64,000 nucleotides of DNA from Aminipila sp047974845 (GCA_047974845.1 JBKECQ010000041.1:38079-102078), one strand, 5' to 3'; counted from the stretch's first letter, positions 51,327 through 60,846 are shown. Program-made: numbers and translations. Notes: generated by a model not told the origin, from the sequence alone.

Positions 51327-52709
51327 ATGGAAAAAAACAAAGAAATTGAAAGTCAAGGAAATAAACTTGGTACAGAGAAAATAGGAAAACTGATAATTAG
51401 TATGGCAGCTCCTGCTGTTGTAGCTCAACTGGTAAATGTACTATATAACATTATAGATAGGATGTATATTGGAAGAATAGAAGATGTGGGATCTTTGGCA
51501 TTAACCGGTTTAGGTGTATGTTTTCCTATTATTACCCTAATTTCTGCTTTTAGCGCTTTTGTTGGTGCAGGAGGTGCCCCTTTAGCAGCTATACAGATGG
51601 GAAAACAAAACTATGATGAGGCAGAACGTATACTGGGAAATAGCGTTTCTGCGTTATTAGCACTGACTGTAGTTCTTACTACATTCTTTTATTATTTTAA
51701 GGAACCTTTTTTATATGCATTTGGAGGAAGTAATGACACCATTTATTACTCTTTACAATATTTAGACACATATTTATTTGGAACTATATTTGTACTTATC
51801 TCGTTAGGACTAAATATGTTCATTACTTGTCAAGGTAACTCGAAAGTTGCAATGTTATCAGTCTTAATCGGTGCAATTGTAAACATTGTATTAGATCCTA
51901 TTTTTATTTTTGGATTTAATATGGGAGTAAAGGGTGCGGCGCTTGCAACTATTATCTCACAAGCGTGTAGTGCAATTTGGGTAATAAGATTTTTGACTTC
52001 CTCAAAATCAACAATAAGAATAAAAGCTAAGAATTTGAAAATAAAACCTAAGGTTTTAGCAGGGATTGCGGCATTGGGGATTTCTCCTTTTATAATGCAA
52101 TCCACAGAGAGCCTAATTACAGTAGCTTTGAATAAGGGACTTCAAAGCTATGGCGGTGATTTATATGTAGGGGCTATGACTATTATGCAAAGTGTTATGC
52201 AAATAATAGTTATTCCTACAATGGGAATAACCCAAGGAACCCAACCGATTATTAGTTATAATTATGGTGCAAACAATATAGATAGGGTCAGAAGAACCTT
52301 TAAATATGTATTGTCAGTGACATTTTGTGTAACTACGATTTCTTGTATTGTTACTATGATGTGGCCGGAAGTTTTTGCAATGATATTTACTCCGGATAAG
52401 TCATTGATTGAAATTGTAAGTAAAGCAATGCCGATTTATATGGCAGGAATCTGGATTTTTGGAGTCCAAATGGCTTGTCAGGCAGCCTTTGTAGGTTTAG
52501 GAAAAGCAGGTATTTCACTATTCCTTGCATTGCTTAGAAAAGTATTTTTGCTTTTACCTTTAGTAGTAATATTACCAAAATCTTTTGGTGTAATGGGTAT
52601 TTTCTACGCTGAGCCAATTGCAGATATTACAGCAGCATTAGTGACAGGTGCGCTGTTTTATTTCAGCTTAAGAAAAATAATTAAAAACTCATCAGAAATA
52701 AATCTATAA
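51327..52709 (+). CDS. MATE-family multidrug efflux transporter
   Basis: 460-residue inner-membrane antiporter with twelve predicted helices in two bundles. The N-terminal MAAPAVVAQLVNVLYNIIDRMYIG segment and the mid-protein GITQGTQPIISYNYGAN are MATE hallmarks. MATE proteins exchange cationic compounds for Na+ or H+. The start chosen is the ATG at 51327 with GGAGAG at 51317-51322; an ATG at 51315 is in frame but has no RBS. Regulated expression was not apparent from sequence. Confidence 0.9.
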   Translation: MEKNKEIESQGNKLGTEKIGKLIISMAAPAVVAQLVNVLYNIIDRMYIGRIEDVGSLALTGLGVCFPIITLISAFSAFVGAGGAPLAAIQMGKQNYDEAERILGNSVSALLALTVVLTTFFYYFKEPFLYAFGGSNDTIYYSLQYLDTYLFGTIFVLISLGLNMFITCQGNSKVAMLSVLIGAIVNIVLDPIFIFGFNMGVKGAALATIISQACSAIWVIRFLTSSKSTIRIKAKNLKIKPKVLAGIAALGISPFIMQSTESLITVALNKGLQSYGGDLYVGAMTIMQSVMQIIVIPTMGITQGTQPIISYNYGANNIDRVRRTFKYVLSVTFCVTTISCIVTMMWPEVFAMIFTPDKSLIEIVSKAMPIYMAGIWIFGVQMACQAAFVGLGKAGISLFLALLRKVFLLLPLVVILPKSFGVMGIFYAEPIADITAALVTGALFYFSLRKIIKNSSEINL

Positions 52710-52770
52710 ATAGCTATGGAACAATTTTAGTATTAATTTTTAAATTATTAATGGCAAATGGAGATAAAAT

Positions 52771-54099
52771 ATGATTATCAATCTACCAATAGATGTAGAA
52801 AATATAATAGAAAAGCTTGAAGGTCAAGGGTTTCAAGCATATGCAGTTGGAGGATGTATTAGGGATTCTTTATTAGGAAAGAATCCCTATGATTGGGATA
52901 TTTCTACGTCTGCCAAGCCAAATGAAACCAGAGAATGCTTTAAGGACTACAAGGTGCTTGATATAGGTATAAAGCATGGAACCATTACTGTAATAATCAA
53001 TGATAAACCATATGAAATAACTACTTTTAGAGTTGATGGAGAGTATTTGGACAATAGGAGACCCGAAAGTGTCTCATTTGTGAACTCATTGAATCAAGAT
53101 TTAGCCAGAAGAGATTTCACTGTAAATGCCATGGCGTATAATACAAGAGAAGGGCTAAAGGATTATTTCCATGGATGTGAAGATTTATCAAAGGGTATTA
53201 TCAGATGTGTTGGCGCTCCGGACAACAGGTTTCAGGAGGATGCATTAAGAATAATTCGTGCATTAAGGTTTGCTTCTGTTTTAGGTTTTGAAATAGAAGA
53301 GGAAACAAAAAAGGGCATACTGAGAAACCGAGAGCTTTTAAACTGCGTTGCTAAAGAAAGAATAATGACAGAGCTTAGCAAGCTACTTTTGGGCAAAGAT
53401 GCAAGCAAGGTTTTGGGACAGTATGCTGATGTAGTATCTGTACTCATTCCTGAAATAATTCAAATGGTAGGATTTAATCAAAATAACCCACATCATTTTT
53501 TAGATGTATGGCAGCACTCTTTAAGGGCTTTAAAATTCTCAAGCGATGATTTAATAACAAGACTAGCCATATTATTTCACGATATTGCAAAGCCAAGATG
53601 CTACACTTGTGATGAGAATGGAATTGGACATTTTTACGGTCACGCAGAGCACGGTGCTGAAATTGCGAGAAATATTTTGTGCGGTTTAAAGTTTGATGGT
53701 CAAACGGTGAATTGCGTATGTCAGTTGATAAAGTTCCATGATGCCGAGATAAGCCCACAGGAAAAGTTTATAAAAAGGTGGCTAAATAAGATTGGGGAAG
53801 AACAACTTAAGAGGCTTATTGATGTTAAAAAAAGCGATATAATGGCTCAATCAGAACATATGAAGGAACATAAGTCTGAAAAACTCTGTCAAATTGAATA
53901 TATATTTAATAAAATTTTGATGGAAAAACAATGCTATAGTTTGAAAGATTTGGCTGTAAATGGAAATGATTTAAAATGTATCGGAATAGCTGAAGGAAGG
54001 GCTATGGGGGAGGTTTTGGATTATCTTTTAGAGCAGGTAATCGATGGAAATTTAGAAAATAATAAAAACGCATTAATTGAGTCAATTAGAAACAATTAG
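52771..54099 (+). CDS. cca: CCA-adding tRNA nucleotidyltransferase with HD domain
   Basis: 442-residue class-II nucleotidyltransferase that builds or repairs the CCA end of tRNA. The polymerase head GGCIRDSLLG and the catalytic DWDISTSAKP-like YDWDISTSA (two carboxylates) are present. RRDFTVNAMAY and the RFQEDALRIIRALRFA tRNA-binding part are also present. The C-terminal part is an HD phosphohydrolase domain (HDIAKPRCY, about 269-277, with HAEHGAEIA), as in many Gram-positive Cca proteins. RBS AATGGAGA lies upstream. It ends with the hairpin at 54138 if that serves as its terminator. Confidence 0.95.
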   Translation: MIINLPIDVENIIEKLEGQGFQAYAVGGCIRDSLLGKNPYDWDISTSAKPNETRECFKDYKVLDIGIKHGTITVIINDKPYEITTFRVDGEYLDNRRPESVSFVNSLNQDLARRDFTVNAMAYNTREGLKDYFHGCEDLSKGIIRCVGAPDNRFQEDALRIIRALRFASVLGFEIEEETKKGILRNRELLNCVAKERIMTELSKLLLGKDASKVLGQYADVVSVLIPEIIQMVGFNQNNPHHFLDVWQHSLRALKFSSDDLITRLAILFHDIAKPRCYTCDENGIGHFYGHAEHGAEIARNILCGLKFDGQTVNCVCQLIKFHDAEISPQEKFIKRWLNKIGEEQLKRLIDVKKSDIMAQSEHMKEHKSEKLCQIEYIFNKILMEKQCYSLKDLAVNGNDLKCIGIAEGRAMGEVLDYLLEQVIDGNLENNKNALIESIRNN

Positions 54100-54128
54100 G
54101 AAATAAACAATGCAAATTTAAAAACTTA

Positions 54129-54178
54129 TGTTATAATATACTTTAATGGGAGCTGTCCCATTAAAGTATTATTTTTTT
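54129..54178 (+). promoter_or_regulatory. Extended -10 followed by terminator-like hairpin before an RBS
   Basis: TGT-TATAAT (-10 at 54132-54137) is immediately followed by a perfect 14-bp stem ATACTTTAATGGGA (54138-54151) / TCCCATTAAAGTAT (54156-54169) with a GCTG loop and then a seven-T run (54172-54178). The T-run touches the RBS GGAGGGG. It can be the cca terminator, an operator or an attenuator. Confidence 0.7.
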
Positions 54179-54188
54179 GGAGGGGATT

Positions 54189-55682
54189 ATGAAAAAAATT
54201 TTATCGCTGTTAGTTATCGTGGCTCTTTTAATGACCTCTGGCATTACTTCGTTTGCAGCTAGTTCTGCTGATGAATCTTTGGATAAGCTTTCTGTAAGTA
54301 AGAGCAAGAGCTCTAGCTCAAGTAAAACTTATGAGATGCTTCCGAGATTTGACCCTGAAATAGCTGATTATTATGTTTTCTTGCCAGAAGATTTTGATTA
54401 TGCATATATTTATATGAAGCCTGAAAGTAAAAGCTATAAAGTTTATTGTGATGGAGAAGAAGTAGATGACGATGATGACTATTATGCGTACATTAAGAAT
54501 ATTTCAAATGAAGATGATATTGACATTGTAGTTAGAGATAAGAATGATGATAAGCTTGATACATATACAATAACCTTTTTAAAAGGTCGAGAAAAAGACA
54601 ATGATGAAGCTAGACTTTCTGATCTTTATGTAAAGACAAAAGATGGCAGGGATTCTTATTCAAAGGTATCTTTAAATAAGGAATTTGATAGATCGGAAGA
54701 TTCATATTCAGTATCCGTTAAGGAAAATGATTATGATTCTATTAGAATCTATGCAGAGCCTAAGGATTCCAGTGCCTATACTTTTATAAATGGAGAATGG
54801 CTAAAAAAAGACGAATATGTTGACGTAAAGGTGGAAAAGGGCAAAAATGAATTTAAGATAAATGTTGTTGCAGAAAATTGTGAGGATACTGAAGAATACA
54901 CATTAACTGTAAATTATGATACAACTGATACTGATAAAAAAGCTGAAGCTATACTTTCTACACTATCCGTTAAAGACAATTTAGGGAATAACATAGCATT
55001 AAGCCCTATGTTTAATTCAGGGAAGAAACATTATACTGCAAGCGTAGGAAGCCATATTAACAGTGTTAACTTCTATACTACTACAGGAAATAATACATCT
55101 ATGTACCTAAATAACACACAGCTAAAGAGTTCTATTTGGAGTCAGAACTATAATCTGGTAGAAGGAATGAATACTTTTACAATTACTGCATATCTGACCG
55201 GGGATTCATACGATACAAAAACATATTCTGTAAATGTTTTTAAGTATCCTAAAAAAATAGAAGCTTATATTAGTGCTCAAAAACTAAATATTAATGGAAT
55301 TTCAAAACAACTTAAGGCATACAATATTGCCGGAAACAACTTTGTAAAACTAAGAGATATTGCAAGCCTACTTGCGGGAACTAATAAACAATTCTCAATT
55401 GGATATAATGAACTTTCAAATTCTATATCATTATTGAGCGGAGGTTATTACACTCCTAATGGACAAGAAAACTCGAACTTATTGAAGGCAAAAGAAATAA
55501 TGATATCAATTCAACCTGTAACTCTTGACAATCAACAGATTTCTTTGACTTCATACAATATAGATGGAAATAATTTTGTGATGTTAAGGGACTTAGCATT
55601 GTTGCTTAACTTTGGATTAACATATAATTCTGCAACTGACACAATTCAAGTATCTACAAACAGTGCTTATATGTCTAACTAA
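54189..55682 (+). CDS. Secreted protein with cadherin-like beta-sandwich and stalk domains
   Basis: Exported 497-residue protein. The signal peptide (about 1-24, ending SFAA) is followed by a Ser-rich linker (SKSKSSSSSK). Three or four cadherin-like beta-sandwich (PF12733-type) repeats follow, each with a pattern of an L-x-V/L start and a YTLTV- or YSVNV-like strand end (for example EYTLTVNYD). A C-terminal stalk/copper-amine-oxidase-N pair with GNNFVKLRDIA and GNNFVMLRDLA closes the protein. No enzyme motif is present. It is probably a structural surface or cell-wall protein. The start is the ATG at 54189 with GGAGGGG at 54179-54185; a TTG at 54177 overlaps the RBS. Expression may be governed by the hairpin at 54138. 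Confidence 0.87.
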   Translation: MKKILSLLVIVALLMTSGITSFAASSADESLDKLSVSKSKSSSSSKTYEMLPRFDPEIADYYVFLPEDFDYAYIYMKPESKSYKVYCDGEEVDDDDDYYAYIKNISNEDDIDIVVRDKNDDKLDTYTITFLKGREKDNDEARLSDLYVKTKDGRDSYSKVSLNKEFDRSEDSYSVSVKENDYDSIRIYAEPKDSSAYTFINGEWLKKDEYVDVKVEKGKNEFKINVVAENCEDTEEYTLTVNYDTTDTDKKAEAILSTLSVKDNLGNNIALSPMFNSGKKHYTASVGSHINSVNFYTTTGNNTSMYLNNTQLKSSIWSQNYNLVEGMNTFTITAYLTGDSYDTKTYSVNVFKYPKKIEAYISAQKLNINGISKQLKAYNIAGNNFVKLRDIASLLAGTNKQFSIGYNELSNSISLLSGGYYTPNGQENSNLLKAKEIMISIQPVTLDNQQISLTSYNIDGNNFVMLRDLALLLNFGLTYNSATDTIQVSTNSAYMSN

Positions 55683-55695
55683 GTATTAAGAGCTG

Positions 55696-55731
55696 AAAAA
55701 TTCCCTTCAAGGCTTAGGCTTAGGAATTTTT
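55696..55731. terminator. Terminator after the beta-sandwich protein gene
   Basis: AAAAATTCC (55696-55704) pairs with GGAATTTTT (55723-55731). A second hairpin CACGTAT/ATACGTG (55747-55765) follows. Confidence 0.75.
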
Positions 55732-55779
55732 GTATATAACTTGTGCCACGTATGAAAGATACGTGTAAATATTTAAAAT

Positions 55780-55816
55780 AAAAGGACATTCTAATGAAAT
55801 AGAATGTCCTTTTTTA
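55780..55816. terminator. Bidirectional terminator between convergent genes
   Basis: AAAAGGACATTCTA (55780-55793) pairs with TAGAATGTCCTTTT (55800-55813), with T-runs available on both strands. It probably terminates the minus-strand pseudouridine synthase operon. Confidence 0.85.
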
Positions 55817-55846
55817 TTTAAGATTTTTAATAACTATATATTCATG

Positions 55847-56752
55847 CTATGCTTTTAATTTTTCAATGGTTTCTAACATATCCTTAGGAAGCTCTGCTTC
55901 AACTTCCATAAACTCTTTACTAACAGGATGATAAAAAGATAAATACCTTGCATGAAGTGCCTGTCTTTCAATTAACCAAGGATTTTCGCCGCCATAAAGA
56001 TGGTCTCCCAGTACCGGATGTCCAATGTGAGACATATGTACTCTTATTTGATGTGTACGACCTGTCTCCAAAAGCAATTCAATAAGGCTGTAGCCTTTTG
56101 TATATCTTTCAAGAACCTTATAGTGAGTAACGGAAGGGTATCCGTCTTCCATGACACCTCTTTCAACTTTTTCAGGATCAGGTCGACCTAAAGGCGCATC
56201 TATTGTGCCACTATCTTTTTCTACGATACCTTTTACTATAGCAACATATCTCTTGGCTACTTTATTTTCCTTCATTTGCTTTGTAAATTCATCTTGACTA
56301 TGAGAATTTTTGGCTACCACAAGTAGTCCGGAGGTATTCATATCAAGCCTATTTATGAATCTGATTTTAAAGCTTTGTTGGGTATCAATCATGTATTGCA
56401 TGATGCCATTTGCCATAGTATGAATAGGGTGGCCCTTGGTAGGGTGAACTACATATCCCGGTTGCTTATTGATAATAAGTAGGTCTGTATCTTCAAATAC
56501 CGGATTTACTTCAATATTTTCAGGAAGAAAATCACTTTTTTCTTCCGGTAGTTCAATAGTTATTATATCTCCTTGTTTTGCGTTAAGGTACATTTTTATT
56601 GATTCACCATTGACAAAGAATAGGTTATTTTGTTTTAACTTAGTCATTAATCTACTGGAAAAAGTAAAGTTATTTCGAACTAATTCCTTATAGGACAGTC
56701 CAATGTCACTTTCTTTTACGATATATTCAAATTTATTTGTTGTGTTTTTCAT
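55847..56752 (-). CDS. RluA/RluD-family pseudouridine synthase
   Basis: 301-residue RNA pseudouridine synthase. The N-terminal S4-like RNA-binding segment (about 15-75) is followed by the catalytic domain with the conserved INRLDMNTSGLLVVAKN motif (catalytic Asp in RLD, about 141). RTHQIRVHMSHIGHPVLGD in the C-terminal part confirms the RluA family. The target uridine (rRNA or tRNA) is not assignable. It is translated 10 bp after the NAD kinase gene; RBS GAGG lies before the minus-strand ATG at 56752. Confidence 0.92.
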   Translation of the reverse strand: MKNTTNKFEYIVKESDIGLSYKELVRNNFTFSSRLMTKLKQNNLFFVNGESIKMYLNAKQGDIITIELPEEKSDFLPENIEVNPVFEDTDLLIINKQPGYVVHPTKGHPIHTMANGIMQYMIDTQQSFKIRFINRLDMNTSGLLVVAKNSHSQDEFTKQMKENKVAKRYVAIVKGIVEKDSGTIDAPLGRPDPEKVERGVMEDGYPSVTHYKVLERYTKGYSLIELLLETGRTHQIRVHMSHIGHPVLGDHLYGGENPWLIERQALHARYLSFYHPVSKEFMEVEAELPKDMLETIEKLKA

Positions 56753-56762
56753 ATTACCTCTG

Positions 56763-57569
56763 TTATAAAAATTTAGTCTTTACTTTATTCCAAAAATCAT
56801 AGTTTTCGAAACGAAGCAGATTTACAATTTTGTCAGAAAACTCAATTGTGATATTTGCAATATTATGATAGTTATACTCCAAATGATCTGTTGTGATTTT
56901 AATACCATGCTTTTTCATATATTCAGGTATTATACCTAGAGAAAGGTCTGAAGGCAATACTAAACTTGAAGTAAATGAACGGTAAGCAGTAGTATTCATA
57001 GGAGCTATTGGTGTTACTTGGATTAGCTTTAAACGTGGATCGATAATACATCCGCCTAAAGAATAATTATATGCAGTACTTCCGGCAGGAGTAGAGACTA
57101 ATATCCCATCGCCACTAAATCTTTCAATAAAGCTTCCGCCTATGGAAATATTTAAATGTACGGGGTGAGAAAGTTCACCTCTTATAACTATTTCATTAAG
57201 CCCTGTATGTTCAAAACTGTTGCCATCATCTGTGGTTATAACTGCTTTTACAGTTGACAACGGTTGAAGGCAATATTTATCCATTTTATAATGAAATATA
57301 AAGTCATCAAGTTGATTTCGGCCTATTTCCTGAAAAAAACCTAAATGACCAGTGTTTACACCTATAAAAGGTATATTAGGAAAAGAAAATTTATGTATGC
57401 CTTCTAAAAAGGCTCCATCGCCACCGATGCAAACAATAAGCTCAGAATCAGAATCAAGAGAGTCTGAGACTATAAATCCGTTACCTTCTAACTTTTTGGT
57501 TAGTAATTTTTTTGTCTTAATTGATAACGCAGTATCATTTGTGTGTATTGTAACAACTCTGTTTTTCAT
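56763..57569 (-). CDS. nadK: NAD kinase
   Basis: 268-residue kinase making NADP from NAD, PpnK type. The triphosphate/diacylglycerol-kinase-like motif GGDGAFLEGI is near residue 50, and NTGHLGFFQE (about 74-83) and the sugar-binding SGDGILVSTPAGSTAYNYS (about 152-170) are intact. The start is the minus-strand ATG at 57569; the RBS is weak. It is first of a two-gene minus-strand operon with the pseudouridine synthase. nnrE, which repairs hydrated nicotinamide cofactors, is 11 kb away and not linked in transcript. Confidence 0.94.
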   Translation of the reverse strand: MKNRVVTIHTNDTALSIKTKKLLTKKLEGNGFIVSDSLDSDSELIVCIGGDGAFLEGIHKFSFPNIPFIGVNTGHLGFFQEIGRNQLDDFIFHYKMDKYCLQPLSTVKAVITTDDGNSFEHTGLNEIVIRGELSHPVHLNISIGGSFIERFSGDGILVSTPAGSTAYNYSLGGCIIDPRLKLIQVTPIAPMNTTAYRSFTSSLVLPSDLSLGIIPEYMKKHGIKITTDHLEYNYHNIANITIEFSDKIVNLLRFENYDFWNKVKTKFL

Positions 57570-57652
57570 TAGTACATACCAATCTTTTTAATCCTAAATA
57601 ACATATTATGTTATTCCTATAAGTGATATATTAAAATAAGTAAGAAAATTAC

Positions 57653-57682
57653 GCCTTAAGGCAATATAAATTACCTTAAGGC
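57653..57682 (-). terminator. Weak terminator after pepF (minus strand)
   Basis: GCCTTAAGG (57653-57661) and CCTTAAGGC (57674-57682) form a 9-bp stem. On the minus strand it is followed by GTAATTTTCTT. The octamer CCTTAAGG is itself palindromic, so the two also read as direct repeats. Confidence 0.5.
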
Positions 57683-57704
57683 TCAGTTCCTTTACCAATA
57701 TAAA

Positions 57705-59504
57705 TTACACTAGTGATTCAAATTCGTCAACTAGGTTTTCAAATTCTTTCATAGCAAGCTGGATAGGTTCAGGAGAACTCATGTCTACACCTGCGATTTT
57801 TAATAGCTCGATAGGATAATTTGACTCACCGGTTCTAAGGAAGTCAATATATTTTTCTACTGCTGATTTACCTTCAGATAATATCTTATTTGAAATTGCA
57901 GTTGCTGCCGAATAACCTGTAGCGTATTTATATACATAGAATGAGTTGTAGAAGTGAGGTATTCTTGCCCATTCATATTTAATATAATCGTCATCTCCAA
58001 GCGCTTCTCCAAAATACTTCTTATTTAATTTTTCATATTCTGTACACAACCATTCAGCTGTTAATACTTCTCCCTTTTCAACAGCTTCATGAGTAAGAAG
58101 TTCAAATTCTGCAAACATAGTCTGACGGAATAAAGTAGTACGGAACTCCTCAATATGAAGATTTAACAAATACTTCTTCATTTCTACATCTTTGGCATTA
58201 TTCAATAAATATTGCATTAACAGAGACTCATTTACAGTTGAAGCTACTTCAGCAGTAAAGATAGAGTGCCCACCATATACAAATGGCTGAGTTTCTCTAG
58301 TATAATTTGAGTGCATGGAATGACCCATTTCGTGGACTATTGTAAATACATCCTTAAGTTTTTCCGAATAGTTGAGAAGGATGAACGGCATACTGTCATA
58401 ACTTCCGAAGCTATAGGCACCGCTTGTTTTACCTTCATTTTCGTAAACGTCAATCCAACCGTCAGAAATACCTTTGTTTACTCTTGAAAGATAATCTTCC
58501 CCCAAAGGATTAAGCCCTTCACGCATAATATCAAGAGCTTCGTCGTAAGAAACAGTCTTATTTGGAACTTCAATCAGAGGTACATATACATCATACATCT
58601 TTAAAGTATCTACTCCCAAAAGCTTTTTACGCAAGTTCATATATCTATGCATTGTAGGTAAATTCTTATTTACAACATCTATTAAATTATAATATACATC
58701 TTTTGAGATGTTATCTCCTGACAATGCCGCAGATAGTGAAGAATCGTATCTTCTTATTCTGGCGCCTACTACGTCTGTCTTAGTATTATAATTGTAAATT
58801 GTTGCAATTGTATTAATCTGATTTTTATATGCTTCATACATATGGTCAAATGCATCTTTTCTAACGCGTCTGTCATATGATTCAAGAAGATTAATATACC
58901 TTCCGTGGGTTACCTCAACTTCATCACCATCTTCGTCAGTAATAGTGCCAAATTTTATATCAGCATTGTTAAGCATGGTAAATATATCATTGGTAGCAGA
59001 AGTAACTTCACTCATTTGAGCTAAAATATTTTCTTCTTCCTTTGACAGTACATGGGCTTTTTCTCTTAGAATATCTAAGATTAAATATTCGTATACCTTT
59101 AAACCCGGTTCCTCTTTAATAAAGCCTAATAATTTATCTTCCGGGATTTCCAGTAATTCAGGAATAAAGAATGACATTGCGGCTGAAGTTTTAGCAAGTA
59201 AAGCATGGCATTTATCAGCCAGAGTTTGATATTTATTGACTCTGTTATCTTCATCACGTCTCATCCGTGCATAAACATAAACTTTTTCTGCAATCTGCCA
59301 TATTTTATCTTTTTCTTTCAACGCCTCAAGAAGCGTAGAAGCACCGGTTCCAAGAGTCCCTTGATATTTGCTAAATGCATCATCTAAACTCATGACAGTA
59401 TTGTAATCCTTGTCCCAGTCATCTTCATTCGGATACATACTTTCTATGTTCCACTTATATTTTTCTTCTATCTCGTTTCTTGATTTAGTTTTTTTGTTAC
59501 CCAT
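57705..59504 (-). CDS. pepF: Oligoendopeptidase F
   Basis: 599-residue M3B zinc metallopeptidase that cleaves oligopeptides in the cytoplasm. The zinc motif HEMGHSMHS (HExxH, about 386) is present, and the downstream zinc glutamate lies in the following FTAEVASTVNE segment. The YKYATGYSAATAIS C-terminal motif identifies PepF. The length matches (~600). RBS GGAGG lies close to the minus-strand ATG at 59504. It is monocistronic, probably with the hairpin at 57653 as terminator. Confidence 0.95.
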   Translation of the reverse strand: MGNKKTKSRNEIEEKYKWNIESMYPNEDDWDKDYNTVMSLDDAFSKYQGTLGTGASTLLEALKEKDKIWQIAEKVYVYARMRRDEDNRVNKYQTLADKCHALLAKTSAAMSFFIPELLEIPEDKLLGFIKEEPGLKVYEYLILDILREKAHVLSKEEENILAQMSEVTSATNDIFTMLNNADIKFGTITDEDGDEVEVTHGRYINLLESYDRRVRKDAFDHMYEAYKNQINTIATIYNYNTKTDVVGARIRRYDSSLSAALSGDNISKDVYYNLIDVVNKNLPTMHRYMNLRKKLLGVDTLKMYDVYVPLIEVPNKTVSYDEALDIMREGLNPLGEDYLSRVNKGISDGWIDVYENEGKTSGAYSFGSYDSMPFILLNYSEKLKDVFTIVHEMGHSMHSNYTRETQPFVYGGHSIFTAEVASTVNESLLMQYLLNNAKDVEMKKYLLNLHIEEFRTTLFRQTMFAEFELLTHEAVEKGEVLTAEWLCTEYEKLNKKYFGEALGDDDYIKYEWARIPHFYNSFYVYKYATGYSAATAISNKILSEGKSAVEKYIDFLRTGESNYPIELLKIAGVDMSSPEPIQLAMKEFENLVDEFESLV

Positions 59505-59708
59505 TTCTAACCTCCATGTATATTATAAATTGTATAATACAGTTTCTATTTACATATCATACATAATTGTTTAATATATTATGTATATCTTAATTCATTT
59601 AAAATGAATAATATATGGTATATTTTGACCACAGGGATTTTTATTAAAATATTATAAAAAAACAATAATATTTTTAGAACGACGCAATGTGTTAATCTAA
59701 GCTGTTTA

Positions 59709-59736
59709 ACACGTTATTAATAAATTAATAATGTGT
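59709..59736. other. AT-rich palindrome in the 375-bp divergent gap
   Basis: ACACGTTATTAAT (59709-59721) pairs fully, with one G-T pair, with ATTAATAATGTGT (59724-59736). Partial pairing continues outward (about 59699-59745). It lies between the promoters of pepF (minus) and the acidic-protein gene (plus). No gene was seen in 59505-59879. Confidence 0.5.
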
Positions 59737-59879
59737 AACAAAGCTATAAATTTATGAATAAGTATTTATAAGTACGTCAAAGCTTATTATACCATAATTT
59801 ACATACTTATATGTATTTTTTTCGAATACACAAAGTGCAGTTTAAGTGAGAGTTTATATTAAAGTGAGGGATAGCGAGC

Positions 59880-60515
59880 ATGAATTATGATGAGTTGTTA
59901 GAGAAGTTAGACATTGAAAATCCAAATGAGTTTCAATATTTTGAACACTTTGCGGATTTAATGGAGTGCGATGAGTATATTTCATATGATGCTCTTTTTG
60001 AATTAATATCACAGGTTGATAAGGCAGTTCTAAGTGAGCTTATTGAAAATTATTTTGAAGAAATATCCGAAAGTCTACCGGATGATGGAACAGAGGCATA
60101 TACCTTGTTAAAGACTGTTAGTATGTCTTTAAGGGGAATGTTAAAACCAATGCAAGAAGATGATGGTGAAGATTACGACAGAGAGCTGGTGGCTTTCACT
60201 TCTGAGCTTGAAAGGTTTAGAAACTGGTATGTTATAGACAGCAATATTCAATGTGCCAGCAAGAAAGATGGGAAGATAAAAGAGGTTTCATTTTTTGATG
60301 CACTTATATTATCAAGATTGGAAAAACTCAATGAAGAGGAATACTCATATGGATTTGATGAAGGTCTGGACTATAGCATTGATGAATATGTTGTTTCCTT
60401 TAGTGATGTTATTGAAGACGAAGAGGACAATGAAGGGTATATAGAAGAAGACTTGGAAGAAGATCCTGAATCAGAATATATGAAGGGACTTGAAGAAGAC
60501 GAATACGACTTTTAG
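59880..60515 (+). CDS. Highly acidic protein of unknown function
   Basis: 211-residue cytoplasmic-looking protein with no signal peptide or membrane segment. Its C-terminal ~60 residues are strongly acidic (many Glu/Asp, including EDEEDNEGYIEEDLEEDPE) and would give a very low isoelectric point. The N-terminal ~140 residues are predicted helical. No motif was recognised. The RBS is weak (GAGGGATAGCGAG region), with the ATG at 59880. The 66-residue Cys-rich gene follows 65 bp later on the same strand, and the shared terminator at 60803 suggests one transcript. Confidence 0.7.
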   Translation: MNYDELLEKLDIENPNEFQYFEHFADLMECDEYISYDALFELISQVDKAVLSELIENYFEEISESLPDDGTEAYTLLKTVSMSLRGMLKPMQEDDGEDYDRELVAFTSELERFRNWYVIDSNIQCASKKDGKIKEVSFFDALILSRLEKLNEEEYSYGFDEGLDYSIDEYVVSFSDVIEDEEDNEGYIEEDLEEDPESEYMKGLEEDEYDF

Positions 60516-60580
60516 TCACACAATTTTATTTAACCGCATATTATGATTAATAATAGTATCATACATATGGAGGTTAGATT

Positions 60581-60781
60581 ATGGGTGACGGTAATTTCTG
60601 TGAAAAAGAGTGTTTTAGAGATTGTAGAGACAAATGCGATGATAGATGTTACGACGATTGTTGCTGTAACAACAATGATTGTGGTGGATCAGGTCATATT
60701 ATACTTATTTTAATTGTTCTTTACTTACTTTTCTGTAATAATAATGGAAAAGGCGGCGGACTATTCGGTGGTCTGTTCTAA
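60581..60781 (+). CDS. Tiny Cys-rich protein with one membrane helix
   Basis: 66-residue protein. The N-terminal half (about 1-38) is rich in Cys and Asp, with about ten cysteines in paired patterns (CEKEC, CDDRCYDDCCC). It is followed by one hydrophobic helix (about 39-53, HIILILIVLYLLF) and a Gly-rich tail (GKGGGLFGGLF). The tail resembles those of small sporulation or YjcZ-like membrane peptides. RBS GGAGG lies just before the ATG. The cysteines could bind metal or form disulfides; the orientation in the membrane is unknown. The ORF is small, but RBS, terminator and non-random composition support it. Confidence 0.7.
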   Translation: MGDGNFCEKECFRDCRDKCDDRCYDDCCCNNNDCGGSGHIILILIVLYLLFCNNNGKGGGLFGGLF

Positions 60782-60802
60782 AACATAATAAAAGTAAAAA
60801 AT

Positions 60803-60846
60803 AAAAAAATCCCCTCTGCATACATGAATTGCAGAGGGGATTTTTT
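60803..60846 (+). terminator. Terminator after the Cys-rich gene
   Basis: AAAAAATCCCCTCTGCA (60804-60820) pairs with TGCAGAGGGGATTTTTT (60830-60846), with a 9-nt loop. A-run and T-run allow bidirectional action. Confidence 0.92.
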
